Shown piece by piece: positions 1-6,580 of a DNA stretch of 7,186 nt; positions within the stretch are counted from its first letter, which is position 1, and every line of letters begins with the position of its first letter. The stretch is from Flavobacterium sp. (GTDB lineage: Bacteria; Bacteroidota; Bacteroidia; Flavobacteriales; Flavobacteriaceae): the NCBI GenBank assembly GCA_024642295.1, contig JAHEBK010000083.1:1-7186 (forward strand). Direction: 5' to 3'. The position numbers and the translations under genes are program-made. The notes below the pieces were generated by a model. It had not been told where the DNA came from and did no database searches. It worked only from the letters and a program-made list of their open reading frames with translations.

Positions 1-253
1 TTATACAATGAAAAATATTCTACCATATAAGATACCAAAGAACATATAAGCAAGATTCCAAAACTTCTATGACCTTATATTTATATGGTTAAAAAATACG
101 AAATTGTTTCTTTCCTGTTACTTATTTGATCAATTTCAAGTCCCATTTTATTAAAATTCTAGTCTTTTGTACCCCTTTTTTAGAACAAAACAACTTTTAC
201 GTAAGTACATATTCTCATTTTCTTTTATTTCTTAGTACGCAATACGTAATCAT

Positions 254-303
254 AAATACCTGTTTAAAAGTCAATTACTTCAAATACCTGCTAAAAAACA
301 GGT
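254..303. repeat. Direct and inverted AAATACCTG repeats
   Basis: AAATACCTG occurs at 254-262 and again at 282-290, a start-to-start spacing of 28 bp, each copy followed by an A/T-rich run. The segment ACCTGTTT (258-265) is also the exact reverse complement of AAACAGGT (296-303), which gives an 8-bp stem with a 30-nt loop. Repeats at this spacing could be binding half-sites for a regulator of the operon about 140 bp downstream. No known operator is recognised. Confidence 0.4.
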
Positions 304-361
304 TTTAAAATGTAAATAAGCTGATTTTAATAGTGTAAAAAAACCATTTTTTTGATGCAAT

Positions 362-400
362 ATACGTTAGATATACGTACAAATACGTACGTATATTTGT
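362..400. promoter_or_regulatory. Putative operator: ATACGTACGTAT palindrome cluster
   Basis: ATACGTACGTAT at 383-394 is a perfect 12-bp palindrome. It sits in a wider imperfect one (379-400) that begins ACAAATA and ends TATTTGT. Related ATACGT sequences lie just upstream at 362-367 and 373-378. The palindrome overlaps the proposed -7 box, and its spaced TACG half-sites look like binding sites for a dimeric regulator. The protein is not identified. A Crp/Fnr-like or NarL-like nitrogen regulator is possible, but neither consensus is clearly matched. Confidence 0.4.
366..399 (+). promoter_or_regulatory. Likely Bacteroidota-type operon promoter
   Basis: TATATTTG at 392-399 matches the Bacteroidota -7 consensus TAnnTTTG exactly. 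A poor -33 element (GTTAG, 366-370) lies about 21 bp upstream, where TTG/TTTG is expected. Transcription would start near 404-407, leaving a leader of roughly 37-40 nt before the ATG at 444. The weak -33 box and the palindrome overlapping the -7 box fit a regulated promoter that depends on an activator. TAnnTTTG also occurs by chance several times in AT-rich DNA of this length, so position and context carry much of the weight. Confidence 0.5.
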
Positions 401-443
401 CCTGTAGAACATTAGAAAAAATCAAATTTAAAAATCAATCATT

Positions 444-1733
444 ATGAAGTTACTTAAAACACTTTCTTTTAGCTTATTAGGTTTAATTGGCGCTAGTACT
501 TACGCACAAGAGTTTAGCTCAGATATCCAAATTAGACCTCGTTACGAATACACTAACGGTTTTGGAACGTTACTTACTCCAACAACTGAGCACACTTCTT
601 TCATCGGTAACCGTACAAGAGTGAATTTTAATTACGGAGATGCAAAATTAAAAGTAAAAGTAGCTTTGCAAAATGTACGTACATGGGGAGCAGTAAATCA
701 CCTAACAGGAGGTGTATCAAATGCTACAAACAGTTTTGTATTATTTGAAGGATGGGCACAATATAGTTTTTCGGATAAATTGAGTGCTAAAGTAGGTCGT
801 CAACCGCTATCATACGATAACCAAAGAATCCTTGGAGGATTAGATTGGGCAAATCAAGGACGTAGTTTTGATGCTGCTTTACTTAAATTCAAAGGAGCAA
901 AAAGCCAATTGGATCTAGGATTTGCTTTAAATGCAAAAGATGAATCTAAAACAACCCCAAGCTATCCAACTGCAGTATCTTTTGGAAGTGATTTAGACTT
1001 TAAAGATATGCAATATGCTTGGTACCACACTAATATCAAAAAAGTAGGTGTAAGCATATTGGCTTTAAACTTAGGAAGAGAATACTTAAAAACACCTACA
1101 GAAGCTGAAACTAATTACTACCAGACTTTTGGAACTTTTGCTAATTATGCTGGTAAAAAACTAACATTTGATTTTAGTTTATACGGACAAACAGGTAAAA
1201 TTGGTAAAAATCAAGTTTCAGCATGGGAAACTGCTGCCAACTTAGGTTATGCTTTCACTCCAAAATTTAAAACTACTCTAGGATATGAATTCCTTTCAGG
1301 TAAAGACCAAACATCAACTTCTACAACTGTAAAATCATTCAATCCTATTTTTGGAACTAACCACGCTTTCAATGGTTTTATGGATTATTTCTACGTAGGA
1401 AACCATCTTCAACCAATAGCAATAGGTTTACAAGATCTATCATTAAAACTAGATTTCCCTATCAAAAAAGTAAACTTATCTGTTGCACCACATTTATTCT
1501 ATAGTGCAAACGAATTGGCTGCAACTGATGACAAATACCTAGGAACTGAAGTTGATTTGACAGCTACTTACAAAGTTTACAAAGACATCACCTTAGTTGC
1601 TGGATACTCTCAAATGTTTGCTTCAGATTCAATGGTTGCACTTAAAGGTGGCGCTGGTTTGAAAGATACTACTAACAACTGGGCGTATGTAATGGTAAAC
1701 ATCAACCCACAAATCTTTTCAAGCAAAAAATAA
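444..1733 (+). CDS. Alginate-export-type outer-membrane porin
   Basis: A 429-residue outer-membrane beta-barrel that probably lets a small anion, by context nitrate, enter the periplasm. Residues 1-21 form a signal peptide (basic start, Leu-rich core, cleavage likely after TYA, leaving Gln22 first). The rest alternates hydrophobic and polar residues in short strands with aromatic and glycine-rich turns. An early segment with NRTRVNFNYG and ALQNVRTWG, then GRQPLSYDNQRILGGLDW, is what I recall from the alginate-export barrel family (Pfam Alginate_exp), which takes its name from Pseudomonas AlgE. No TonB box, plug domain or type IX secretion C-terminal domain is seen. It is the first gene of the operon, 29 bp before the binding-protein gene, which argues against an alginate role here. 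The A-rich leader lacks a Shine-Dalgarno sequence, as usual in Bacteroidota. The family call is fairly firm; the substrate is inferred from neighbours. Confidence 0.82.
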   Translation: MKLLKTLSFSLLGLIGASTYAQEFSSDIQIRPRYEYTNGFGTLLTPTTEHTSFIGNRTRVNFNYGDAKLKVKVALQNVRTWGAVNHLTGGVSNATNSFVLFEGWAQYSFSDKLSAKVGRQPLSYDNQRILGGLDWANQGRSFDAALLKFKGAKSQLDLGFALNAKDESKTTPSYPTAVSFGSDLDFKDMQYAWYHTNIKKVGVSILALNLGREYLKTPTEAETNYYQTFGTFANYAGKKLTFDFSLYGQTGKIGKNQVSAWETAANLGYAFTPKFKTTLGYEFLSGKDQTSTSTTVKSFNPIFGTNHAFNGFMDYFYVGNHLQPIAIGLQDLSLKLDFPIKKVNLSVAPHLFYSANELAATDDKYLGTEVDLTATYKVYKDITLVAGYSQMFASDSMVALKGGAGLKDTTNNWAYVMVNINPQIFSSKK

Positions 1734-1762
1734 TTAGGAAACAATAACAAAACGAAAACATT

Positions 1763-3142
1763 ATGAAAAAACTAATTTTTAAAATCTCGTTACTTGCTAT
1801 AACCGCTATTAGTGTTATGAGCTGTAAAAAAGACGCAAAAAAAGAAGGTGCAACTGAAGCCGATACTACTACGGCTTCTAAAACCGAAAAATTGACCTTG
1901 GAGAAACCACAAGTAACTTTAGGATTCATTAAATTAACAGATATGGCACCTCTTGCCATTGCTAAAGAAAAAGGATTCTTTGAAGACGAAGGTTTATTTG
2001 TAACACTTGAAGCACAATCCAACTGGAAAAACGTTTTGGACCGTGTAATTGACGAACAAATTGATGGTTCACACATGTTAGCAGGTCAACCAATTGCAGC
2101 AGCTGTTGGTTTTGGAAGACAAGCAAAATTGGTTACTACTTTCTCAATGGACTTAAATGGTAACGCTATTACAGTATCAAACGATGTTTGGTCTAAAATG
2201 AAACCATCATTGCCTTTGAAAGACGGAAAACCAGTTCACCCAATTAGCGCTAGCGCTTTGCTTCCTGTAATTAAGGAATACAAAAATGCTAACAAACCAT
2301 TCAAAATGGGTATGGTATTCCCAGTATCAACGCACAACTACCAATTAAGATATTGGTTAGCAGCTGGAGGAATCAACCCTGGAATGTACACAAAAGACAA
2401 CGTACAAGGAATGATCAATGCTGAGGCTTTACTATCAGTAACACCACCACCACAAATGCCAGCTACTCTTGAAGCAGGAACCATTAACGGATACTGTGTA
2501 GGGGAACCTTGGAACCAACAAGCGGTTGCTAAAGGAATTGGAGTTCCAGTAATTACTTCAAATGACATTTGGAAAAACCACCCTGAAAAAGTATTTGTAA
2601 TGACGAAAGCTTTCGTAGAAAAAAATCCAAATACTGCTATCGCTATTACTAAAGCCTTAATTAGAGCTGGTAAATGGTTAGATGATCCAAAAAACCGTCC
2701 TGAAGCAGTTAAAATTTTATCTAGCCCAGCGTATGTAGGTGCTGATGAAGTAGTATTAGGAAACTCAATGACAGGAACTTTTGAATATGAAAAAGGAGAC
2801 AAACGTGATGAACCAAACTTTAATGTGTTCTTTAACAACAACGCTACTTATCCTTTCTACTCTGACGGAATCTGGTACATGACTCAAATGAGACGTTGGG
2901 GACAAATTACAGAAGCACAACCTGCGGAATGGTATGCCTCAAAAATCAAAGAAGTGTATATGCCTGAAATCTGGACTAAAGCAGCTGAATTATTAGTAAA
3001 AGAAGGAAACTTAGAACAAGCTGATATCCCAACTACTGATGGTTACAAACCAGCTACTGCAGACTTCATTGATGGTCTTACTTATGATGGTAAAAAACCA
3101 TTAGAATATATTAAAAGCATGAAATTAGGAAACAAGAACTAA
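1763..3142 (+). CDS. nrtA: NrtA/CmpA-family nitrate-binding lipoprotein
   Basis: A 459-residue periplasmic solute-binding lipoprotein that delivers substrate to the permease encoded downstream. The signal sequence ends in a lipobox with Cys21 (SVMSC), followed by a Lys/Glu/Thr-rich tether to about residue 50. The binding domain starts near '[21 protein letters not shown]'. NrtA/CmpA landmarks follow in order: [10 protein letters not shown] (86-95, Trp88), [10 protein letters not shown] (101-110), [18 protein letters not shown] (186-203, His191), [23 protein letters not shown] (228-250) and [10 protein letters not shown] (269-278, Lys276). From memory of the cyanobacterial structures, His196 and Lys269 contact nitrate in NrtA, whereas CmpA, which binds bicarbonate, has Glu near the Lys position. 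His191 and Lys276 appear to match, favouring nitrate. The NrtA Gln near position 155 seems to be Asn134 here, so specificity is not certain. The gene starts 29 bp after the porin stop, so the two are probably co-transcribed. Confidence 0.88.
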   Translation: MKKLIFKISLLAITAISVMSCKKDAKKEGATEADTTTASKTEKLTLEKPQVTLGFIKLTDMAPLAIAKEKGFFEDEGLFVTLEAQSNWKNVLDRVIDEQIDGSHMLAGQPIAAAVGFGRQAKLVTTFSMDLNGNAITVSNDVWSKMKPSLPLKDGKPVHPISASALLPVIKEYKNANKPFKMGMVFPVSTHNYQLRYWLAAGGINPGMYTKDNVQGMINAEALLSVTPPPQMPATLEAGTINGYCVGEPWNQQAVAKGIGVPVITSNDIWKNHPEKVFVMTKAFVEKNPNTAIAITKALIRAGKWLDDPKNRPEAVKILSSPAYVGADEVVLGNSMTGTFEYEKGDKRDEPNFNVFFNNNATYPFYSDGIWYMTQMRRWGQITEAQPAEWYASKIKEVYMPEIWTKAAELLVKEGNLEQADIPTTDGYKPATADFIDGLTYDGKKPLEYIKSMKLGNKN

Positions 3143-3158
3143 ACTATTTCCATTTAAA

Positions 3159-3188
3159 ATTGAGGATGCTGTAAGAAGCATCCTCAAT
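3159..3188. terminator. Perfect hairpin after nrtA, no U-tract
   Basis: ATTGAGGATGCT (3159-3170) and AGCATCCTCAAT (3177-3188) form a perfect 12-bp stem with a 6-nt loop, beginning 16 nt past the nrtA stop codon. It is not followed by a T-run on the + strand (ATATTATAAATAAA follows), so it is not a classical intrinsic terminator. It could block 3' exonucleases or cause partial termination, raising the abundance of porin and binding-protein mRNA over that of the permease and ATPases. Differential expression of this kind is known for other binding-protein-dependent operons. The hairpin is seen; its role is inferred. Confidence 0.55.
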
Positions 3189-3213
3189 ATTATAAATAAA
3201 AACACAAGCATTA

Positions 3214-3246
3214 CATTGTATTCAAGATAATGAACAACTATGTTTC
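3214..3246 (+). promoter_or_regulatory. Possible weak internal promoter before nrtB
   Basis: TATGTTTC (3239-3246) matches TAnnTTTG except for its last base, and TTG (3216-3218) lies 20 bp upstream at the -33 position. It could give separate transcription of the permease and ATPase genes after the nrtA hairpin. It is imperfect, and sequences of this quality arise easily in AT-rich spacers. Confidence 0.2.
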
Positions 3247-3311
3247 CTATTAACAAGTGAAACTCCTGATTCTACTTCTATAAAAACTATGTTCCTATGT
3301 GTTAAAAACAA

Positions 3312-3407
3312 ATTAGTAAATCGCTACTACTCTTTTTACTAATCATAATAAACACCATTAAAAAAAAGAGAATTCGTTACTACATTAAAAACGCTCTTTT
3401 TACCAAT
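3312..3407. repeat. Repeats and alternative hairpins before nrtB
   Basis: The 14-mer CTCTTTTTACTAAT (3330-3343) recurs with one mismatch as CTCTTTTTACCAAT (3394-3407). ATTAGTAAA (3312-3320) pairs exactly with TTTACTAAT (3335-3343), a 9-bp stem with a 14-nt loop. AAAAAGAG (3363-3370) can pair with CTCTTTTT of either copy (3330-3337 or 3394-3401). The three pairings partly exclude one another. The rest of the 288-bp nrtA-nrtB spacer shows no gene. The pairings are AT-rich and weak, so function is uncertain. Confidence 0.35.
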
Positions 3408-3430
3408 ACCAACAAACAAAAAACAGATCT

Positions 3431-4519
3431 ATGAAAGCATTAACAATAAAAACGGTCAAATTTATGGGGTTGGGTTATTTAGAACCTCTCATTCGATTGA
3501 CTACTGGTGAAGAAGTGAAAAAAAATAGTGTAGAAACATTTAAAAGAATTCTTTTACCATTATTTTCAGTTGTCATATTCCTTCTATTATGGCAATCTTT
3601 TTCTAATTATTTAGGAAATGTTGAATCCGAAATAAAAATAGAAAAAGCATTAAAAGATCAAGGACCTGAAGCTGCTAAAAGATTAGAAGATTGTATTGCT
3701 TCTGGTGACATTAGTTGCAGACCTAATTCCTTACCATCTCCTTTAATGGTATATACCGCATTAGGAAAATTATGGGATGACCACTTAATCATGGCTGCTA
3801 AAAAGGATGATTTCATTACTCAATATGAATCAGTAAACGCTGAAAGAGTCGCTAAAGGCGAAAAAGAAATCGTTTATACAGGACGTCCTTCTTTTGTGGA
3901 CCAAATCAAAACCAGTTTAAAAACTGTATTTGCTGGATTTTTATTATCCATTGTTATTGCGGTTCCTTTTGGAATAGTATTGGGATTGAGCAACACTTTA
4001 CGAACTTCTTTTAACTGGATTGTTCAAATTTTCAAACCTGTTTCGCCTGTAGTTTGGCTGTTATTAGTTTCGATGATTGTAAAAACAGTTTTGACAAATG
4101 TAGATGTTGAGAAATCATTTGTAATCTCTTTTATCAGTGTGGGATTATGCTCTATGTGGGCAACCTTAGTCAACACCAGCGTAGGAGTATCCTCTGTAGA
4201 TAAAGATTTTATGAATGTTGCCAAAGTATTGCAACTAGGGACTTTCAAAAAAATATTCAAAATCATACTTCCTTCTTCATTCCCAATGATTTTTACTGGA
4301 TTGCGTATCACGCTTTCTGTAGCTTGGATGGTATTGATTGCAATCGAATTATTAGCTCAAAGTCCAGGTTTAGGATCTTTTGTTTGGGAAGAATTTCAAA
4401 ACGGCTCAAGTGATTCCAACTCTAAAATCATTGTTGCCATGTTCATTATTGGTATCATCGGTTTCATGTTAGACCGAATCATGATGATTTTCCAAAAATT
4501 ACTAACGTTTACAGATTAA
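3431..4519 (+). CDS. nrtB: NrtB-type ABC permease, enlarged external loop
   Basis: A 362-residue inner-membrane permease that should dimerise to form the channel for the anion delivered by the binding protein. Helix 1 spans about residues 41-57. The family element LPSPLMV follows at 101-107, then helices at about 166-187, 199-219, 229-250, 288-309 and 333-353. The EAA-like cytoplasmic loop that docks on the ATPases is at about 262-285 (NVAKVLQLG with Gly270, then LP at 280-281). It is longer than the roughly 280 residues usual for NrtB/SsuC/TauC permeases. The extra length lies between helices 1 and 2: residues 58-100, charged and with Cys88 and Cys96, and a Lys/Glu-rich stretch at 120-155. 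Such a loop would face the periplasm, where the binding protein docks. The ATG at 3431 was chosen because the frame upstream holds no conserved sequence. Related taurine or sulfonate permeases are the main alternative; the neighbours favour nitrate. Confidence 0.83.
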   Translation: MKALTIKTVKFMGLGYLEPLIRLTTGEEVKKNSVETFKRILLPLFSVVIFLLLWQSFSNYLGNVESEIKIEKALKDQGPEAAKRLEDCIASGDISCRPNSLPSPLMVYTALGKLWDDHLIMAAKKDDFITQYESVNAERVAKGEKEIVYTGRPSFVDQIKTSLKTVFAGFLLSIVIAVPFGIVLGLSNTLRTSFNWIVQIFKPVSPVVWLLLVSMIVKTVLTNVDVEKSFVISFISVGLCSMWATLVNTSVGVSSVDKDFMNVAKVLQLGTFKKIFKIILPSSFPMIFTGLRITLSVAWMVLIAIELLAQSPGLGSFVWEEFQNGSSDSNSKIIVAMFIIGIIGFMLDRIMMIFQKLLTFTD

Positions 4520-4700
4520 TTTTTATTTGAAGGAACTTAATTTGATTTAAGATATTCGATTAACGATTTATAATTGCAGATGTAAAAGTACTCCAAACAA
4601 CGAGAACTATATTTACCAACATAAAAATCTGAAATCAAGAATCGTTGGTCTACAATCAAAAATCTTTTTTATAAAACCTCAGAACCTAAAAAAGAAAAAA
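4520..4700. other. Gene-free nrtB-nrtC spacer
   Basis: This 181-bp spacer contains no credible gene. I found no strong hairpin, T-tract terminator or good TAnnTTTG promoter. The only pairing seen is a distant 7-bp one, AACGATT (4562-4568) with AATCGTT (4640-4646). It ends in an A-rich leader just before the nrtC ATG. The genes on either side share an orientation and a system, so read-through transcription is likely. Confidence 0.4.
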
Positions 4701-5540
4701 ATGGCTTATTTAGAACTAAAAAATGTTTGTAAATCGTATGGTGAAGGAAAAAACAAAACCGAAGTATTAACAAACATCAACTTAAAAATAGAAGAAGGCG
4801 AATTTGTTGCCATCGTAGGTTTTACGGGAAGTGGAAAAACCACATTAGTAAACTTAATTGCTGGATTAATCGAGCCTGATTCAGGAGAAATCCTTTTCAA
4901 AGGACAACCTATCTCAGGAACCAGCCACGAGCGTGGTATTATATTTCAAAACTACTCTTTACTTCCTTGGTTAAGTGTTTATGACAATATTGCAATGGCA
5001 GTGAGAGCTGTTTTCCCAAGTTGGAGTGCAAAAGAAATAGACGAACAAGTGAAAAGCTATATCGAAAAAGTAAATCTTTCGCATGCTATTCATAAAAAAC
5101 CAAGAGAACTCTCAGGAGGTATGCGTCAGCGTGTAGCAGTGGCGAGAGCCTTGTCGATGAAACCTGAAATGATTTTGATGGACGAACCCCTTGGAGCACT
5201 TGATGCTTTGACAAGAGGAAACCTTCAAGAAGAAATTTTATCGATTTGGAGTGAAGACAAACGTACTGCTTTGTTAATCACCAATGATGTGGATGAAGGA
5301 GTTTTTATGGCTGACAGAGTGATTCCTTTGCGACCAGGACCTAAAGCCACTTTAGGACCAGAATTCAACATCAATATCGAACGTCCTCGTGACAAAGTTG
5401 CGATGAACCACAATGATAATTTCAAGAAATTACGAAATAAAATCATTGAGTATTTAATGGAAATAGGAAAAGAAAGAACTGCAGGATTAGAAGTGCCTGA
5501 GTACGAATTACCGGATTTAGTTCCAATGAAGTTCGATTAG
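4701..5540 (+). CDS. nrtC: NrtC-type ABC ATPase with Asn in H-loop
   Basis: A 279-residue cytoplasmic ATPase that should pair with the related ATPase encoded next to power the permease. Motifs in order: Walker A GFTGSGKTT (40-48, Lys46), Q-loop Gln83, signature LSGGMRQR (137-144), Walker B ILMDEP (158-163, catalytic Glu162) and D-loop GALD (165-168). At the H-loop, where His normally senses the gamma-phosphate, the sequence reads ITNDVDEG, with Asn195 (codon AAT, 5283-5285) replacing His. The open frame and all other motifs are intact, so this is not decay. The C-terminus (about 205-279) has IPLRPGPKATLGPEF and a short acidic tail. Cyanobacterial NrtC is about 660 residues with an added NrtA-like regulatory domain, which is absent here. 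The symbol therefore reflects position and the NrtC/NrtD family, not full-length similarity. NrtD-like or 'nitrate/sulfonate ATPase' would be equally fair names. Confidence 0.85.
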   Translation: MAYLELKNVCKSYGEGKNKTEVLTNINLKIEEGEFVAIVGFTGSGKTTLVNLIAGLIEPDSGEILFKGQPISGTSHERGIIFQNYSLLPWLSVYDNIAMAVRAVFPSWSAKEIDEQVKSYIEKVNLSHAIHKKPRELSGGMRQRVAVARALSMKPEMILMDEPLGALDALTRGNLQEEILSIWSEDKRTALLITNDVDEGVFMADRVIPLRPGPKATLGPEFNINIERPRDKVAMNHNDNFKKLRNKIIEYLMEIGKERTAGLEVPEYELPDLVPMKFD

Positions 5541-5549
5541 TTTAGTAGG

Positions 5550-5655
5550 TAGTGAATAGTAATTGGTCCTTAGTGAATAGTCTTCATTAAATTCTGCTAA
5601 GCCCATTTCTTTTCTCTATGTTACTTTTCCCTTTTCTCTTATCCCTTTTCACTTA
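5550..5655. repeat. Direct repeat and 14-bp pyrimidine tandem
   Basis: TAGTGAATAGT occurs at 5550-5560 and 5571-5581. Further along, a pyrimidine-rich run ends in two tandem 14-mers, TCCCTTTTCTCTTA (5628-5641) and TCCCTTTTCACTTA (5642-5655), which differ at one base. Together they fill most of the 128-bp nrtC-nrtD spacer. It holds no gene, promoter or terminator that I can support. Such low-complexity spacers are, as far as I recall, common between genes in Flavobacterium. Whether they are functional or neutral is unknown. Confidence 0.5.
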
Positions 5656-5668
5656 AAAACCAAAAAAA

Positions 5669-6490
5669 ATGACAGACATACTCACACATACCGACACTGC
5701 AATTCTTGATCCTCACGGTTTTGAAAAATACATGCTCGAATTATCTAATTTGACCAAAGTATACCCTACACCCAAAGGAGACTTTGTGGTATTAGAAAAC
5801 CTGAATCTAAAAATAAAAGAAGGAGAATTTATTTCTATTATCGGACATTCTGGTTGTGGAAAAACAACTTTACTTTCGATGATAGCAGGATTAAATCCTA
5901 TCACTAGTGGCGAAATCATCCTTGATGGAACTCCTATTTCTGGACCTGGACCTGACCGTGGCGTTATCTTTCAATCTCCGAGCCTTTTGCCTTGGATGAG
6001 TGCTTTAGAAAACGTTCAACTAGGTGTTGACAAAGTTTTTGCTAACGCTACCAAAAAACAACGTCAAGATATTTGTAAATATTATTTAAGCAAAGTAGGA
6101 CTTGACGGCGCTTTTGACAAAAAAGCCAAAGACCTTTCTCAAGGAATGAAACAACGTGTGGGAATCGCAAGAGCCTTAGCCTTAAAACCTCAGGTATTAC
6201 TTTTGGACGAGCCTTTTGGAATGTTAGACTCTCTAACTCGTGGCGAATTGCAAGACGTTTTACTCGAAGTTTTAGACAAAGAAAAAACCACAGGAATCAT
6301 GATTACACATGATGTGGACGAATCTATTTTCCTAGCTGACAGAGTGATTATGATGACCTCAGGTCCTAGAGCACAAATTGGCGATATGCTAGACATTACT
6401 TATGATAGACCGCGTAATCGTAAAGCCATCTTAGAACACGAAACCTATTACAACAATAGAGAACACCTCATCAACTTCTTAGAACATTAA
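5669..6490 (+). CDS. nrtD: NrtD-type ABC ATPase
   Basis: A 273-residue cytoplasmic ATPase, the likely partner of the preceding ATPase in an asymmetric pair. Motifs in order: Walker A GHSGCGKTT (59-67, Lys65), Q-loop Gln102, signature LSQGMKQR (156-163), Walker B VLLLDEP (176-182, Glu181), D-loop GMLD (184-187) and an intact H-loop ITHDVDES with His214. The segment DEPFGMLDSLTRGELQ is what I recall as typical of NrtC/NrtD ATPases. The signature has Gln158 where the consensus LSGGQ has its first Gly. The ATG at 5669 adds about 21 residues before the usual domain start; an internal ATG at codon 22 (5732, MLELSNLTK) is the alternative. I prefer 5669 because its A-rich leader resembles those of the neighbours. 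It is the last gene before a strong terminator. Confidence 0.86.
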   Translation: MTDILTHTDTAILDPHGFEKYMLELSNLTKVYPTPKGDFVVLENLNLKIKEGEFISIIGHSGCGKTTLLSMIAGLNPITSGEIILDGTPISGPGPDRGVIFQSPSLLPWMSALENVQLGVDKVFANATKKQRQDICKYYLSKVGLDGAFDKKAKDLSQGMKQRVGIARALALKPQVLLLDEPFGMLDSLTRGELQDVLLEVLDKEKTTGIMITHDVDESIFLADRVIMMTSGPRAQIGDMLDITYDRPRNRKAILEHETYYNNREHLINFLEH

Positions 6491-6498
6491 TACGTTTG
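6491..6498 (+). promoter_or_regulatory. Candidate -7 box upstream of terminator
   Basis: TACGTTTG directly follows the nrtD stop and matches TAnnTTTG. No TTG/TTTG is seen about 20 bp upstream, so a -33 box is missing. If active, it would start a transcript near 6503-6505 that must pass the 6520-6561 hairpin before reaching the small membrane-protein gene. A chance match is quite possible. Confidence 0.2.
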
Positions 6499-6519
6499 CC
6501 CCAAAATCTATTAATTCGC

Positions 6520-6561
6520 AAAAAATCGAACTAGAGACATACGCTAGTTCGATTTTTTTTT
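6520..6561 (+). terminator. Intrinsic terminator of the transport operon
   Basis: A 15-bp stem pairs 6520-6534 (AAAAAATCGAACTAG) with 6544-6558 (CTAGTTCGATTTTTT) around a 9-nt loop, and a run of nine T follows the core (6553-6561). It starts 30 nt after the nrtD stop. The A-run on its left side means it could also terminate transcription from the opposite strand. It marks the end of the operon. Confidence 0.9.
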
Positions 6562-6580
6562 AAATAAAAAAAGTGATTCA

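Larger units (their letters stand above)
1..443. other. Gene-free upstream control region
   Basis: I see no credible gene here. The only longer open frame (126-308, + strand) begins with TTG, is extremely AT-rich and resembles no protein I know. On the + strand a frame with ATG at 8 stops at 47-49, so the window start could at most hold the last codons of an upstream gene. The stretch carries TACGTA hexamers at 198-203, 243-248, 374-379, 384-389 and 388-393, a 9-bp direct repeat at 254-262 and 282-290, and the likely operon promoter near 366-399. Its length and motif content fit a regulatory region for the transport operon that follows. Confidence 0.6.

Noticed and set aside
22..89. Inverted repeat ACCATATAA (22-30) with TTATATGGT (81-89)
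   Set aside because: Nine bases of mostly A and T with a 50-nt loop are expected by chance in such AT-rich DNA.
126..308. 60-residue open frame on the + strand
   Set aside because: It starts with TTG, is extremely AT-rich with Phe/Leu/Tyr-heavy composition, has no recognisable motif, and lies among regulatory repeats.
337..353. A-run and T-run (AAAAAAA/TTTTTTT) that could pair like a terminator
   Set aside because: The stem is pure A/T with a 3-nt loop and no GC. It is more likely a bent A-tract upstream of the promoter.
1702..2076. 124-residue open frame on the minus strand
   Set aside because: It overlaps the end of the porin gene and the start of nrtA, both well supported, and has no family features. 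It is an antisense shadow.
2338..2841. 167-residue open frame on the minus strand
   Set aside because: It lies wholly within nrtA opposite its conserved binding-site motifs, and no homology is recognisable.
5283..5285. Asn195 codon in the nrtC H-loop as a sign of pseudogenisation or sequencing error
   Set aside because: The frame is intact, all other ATPase motifs are kept, and the downstream segment is coherent. A functional substitution is more likely.
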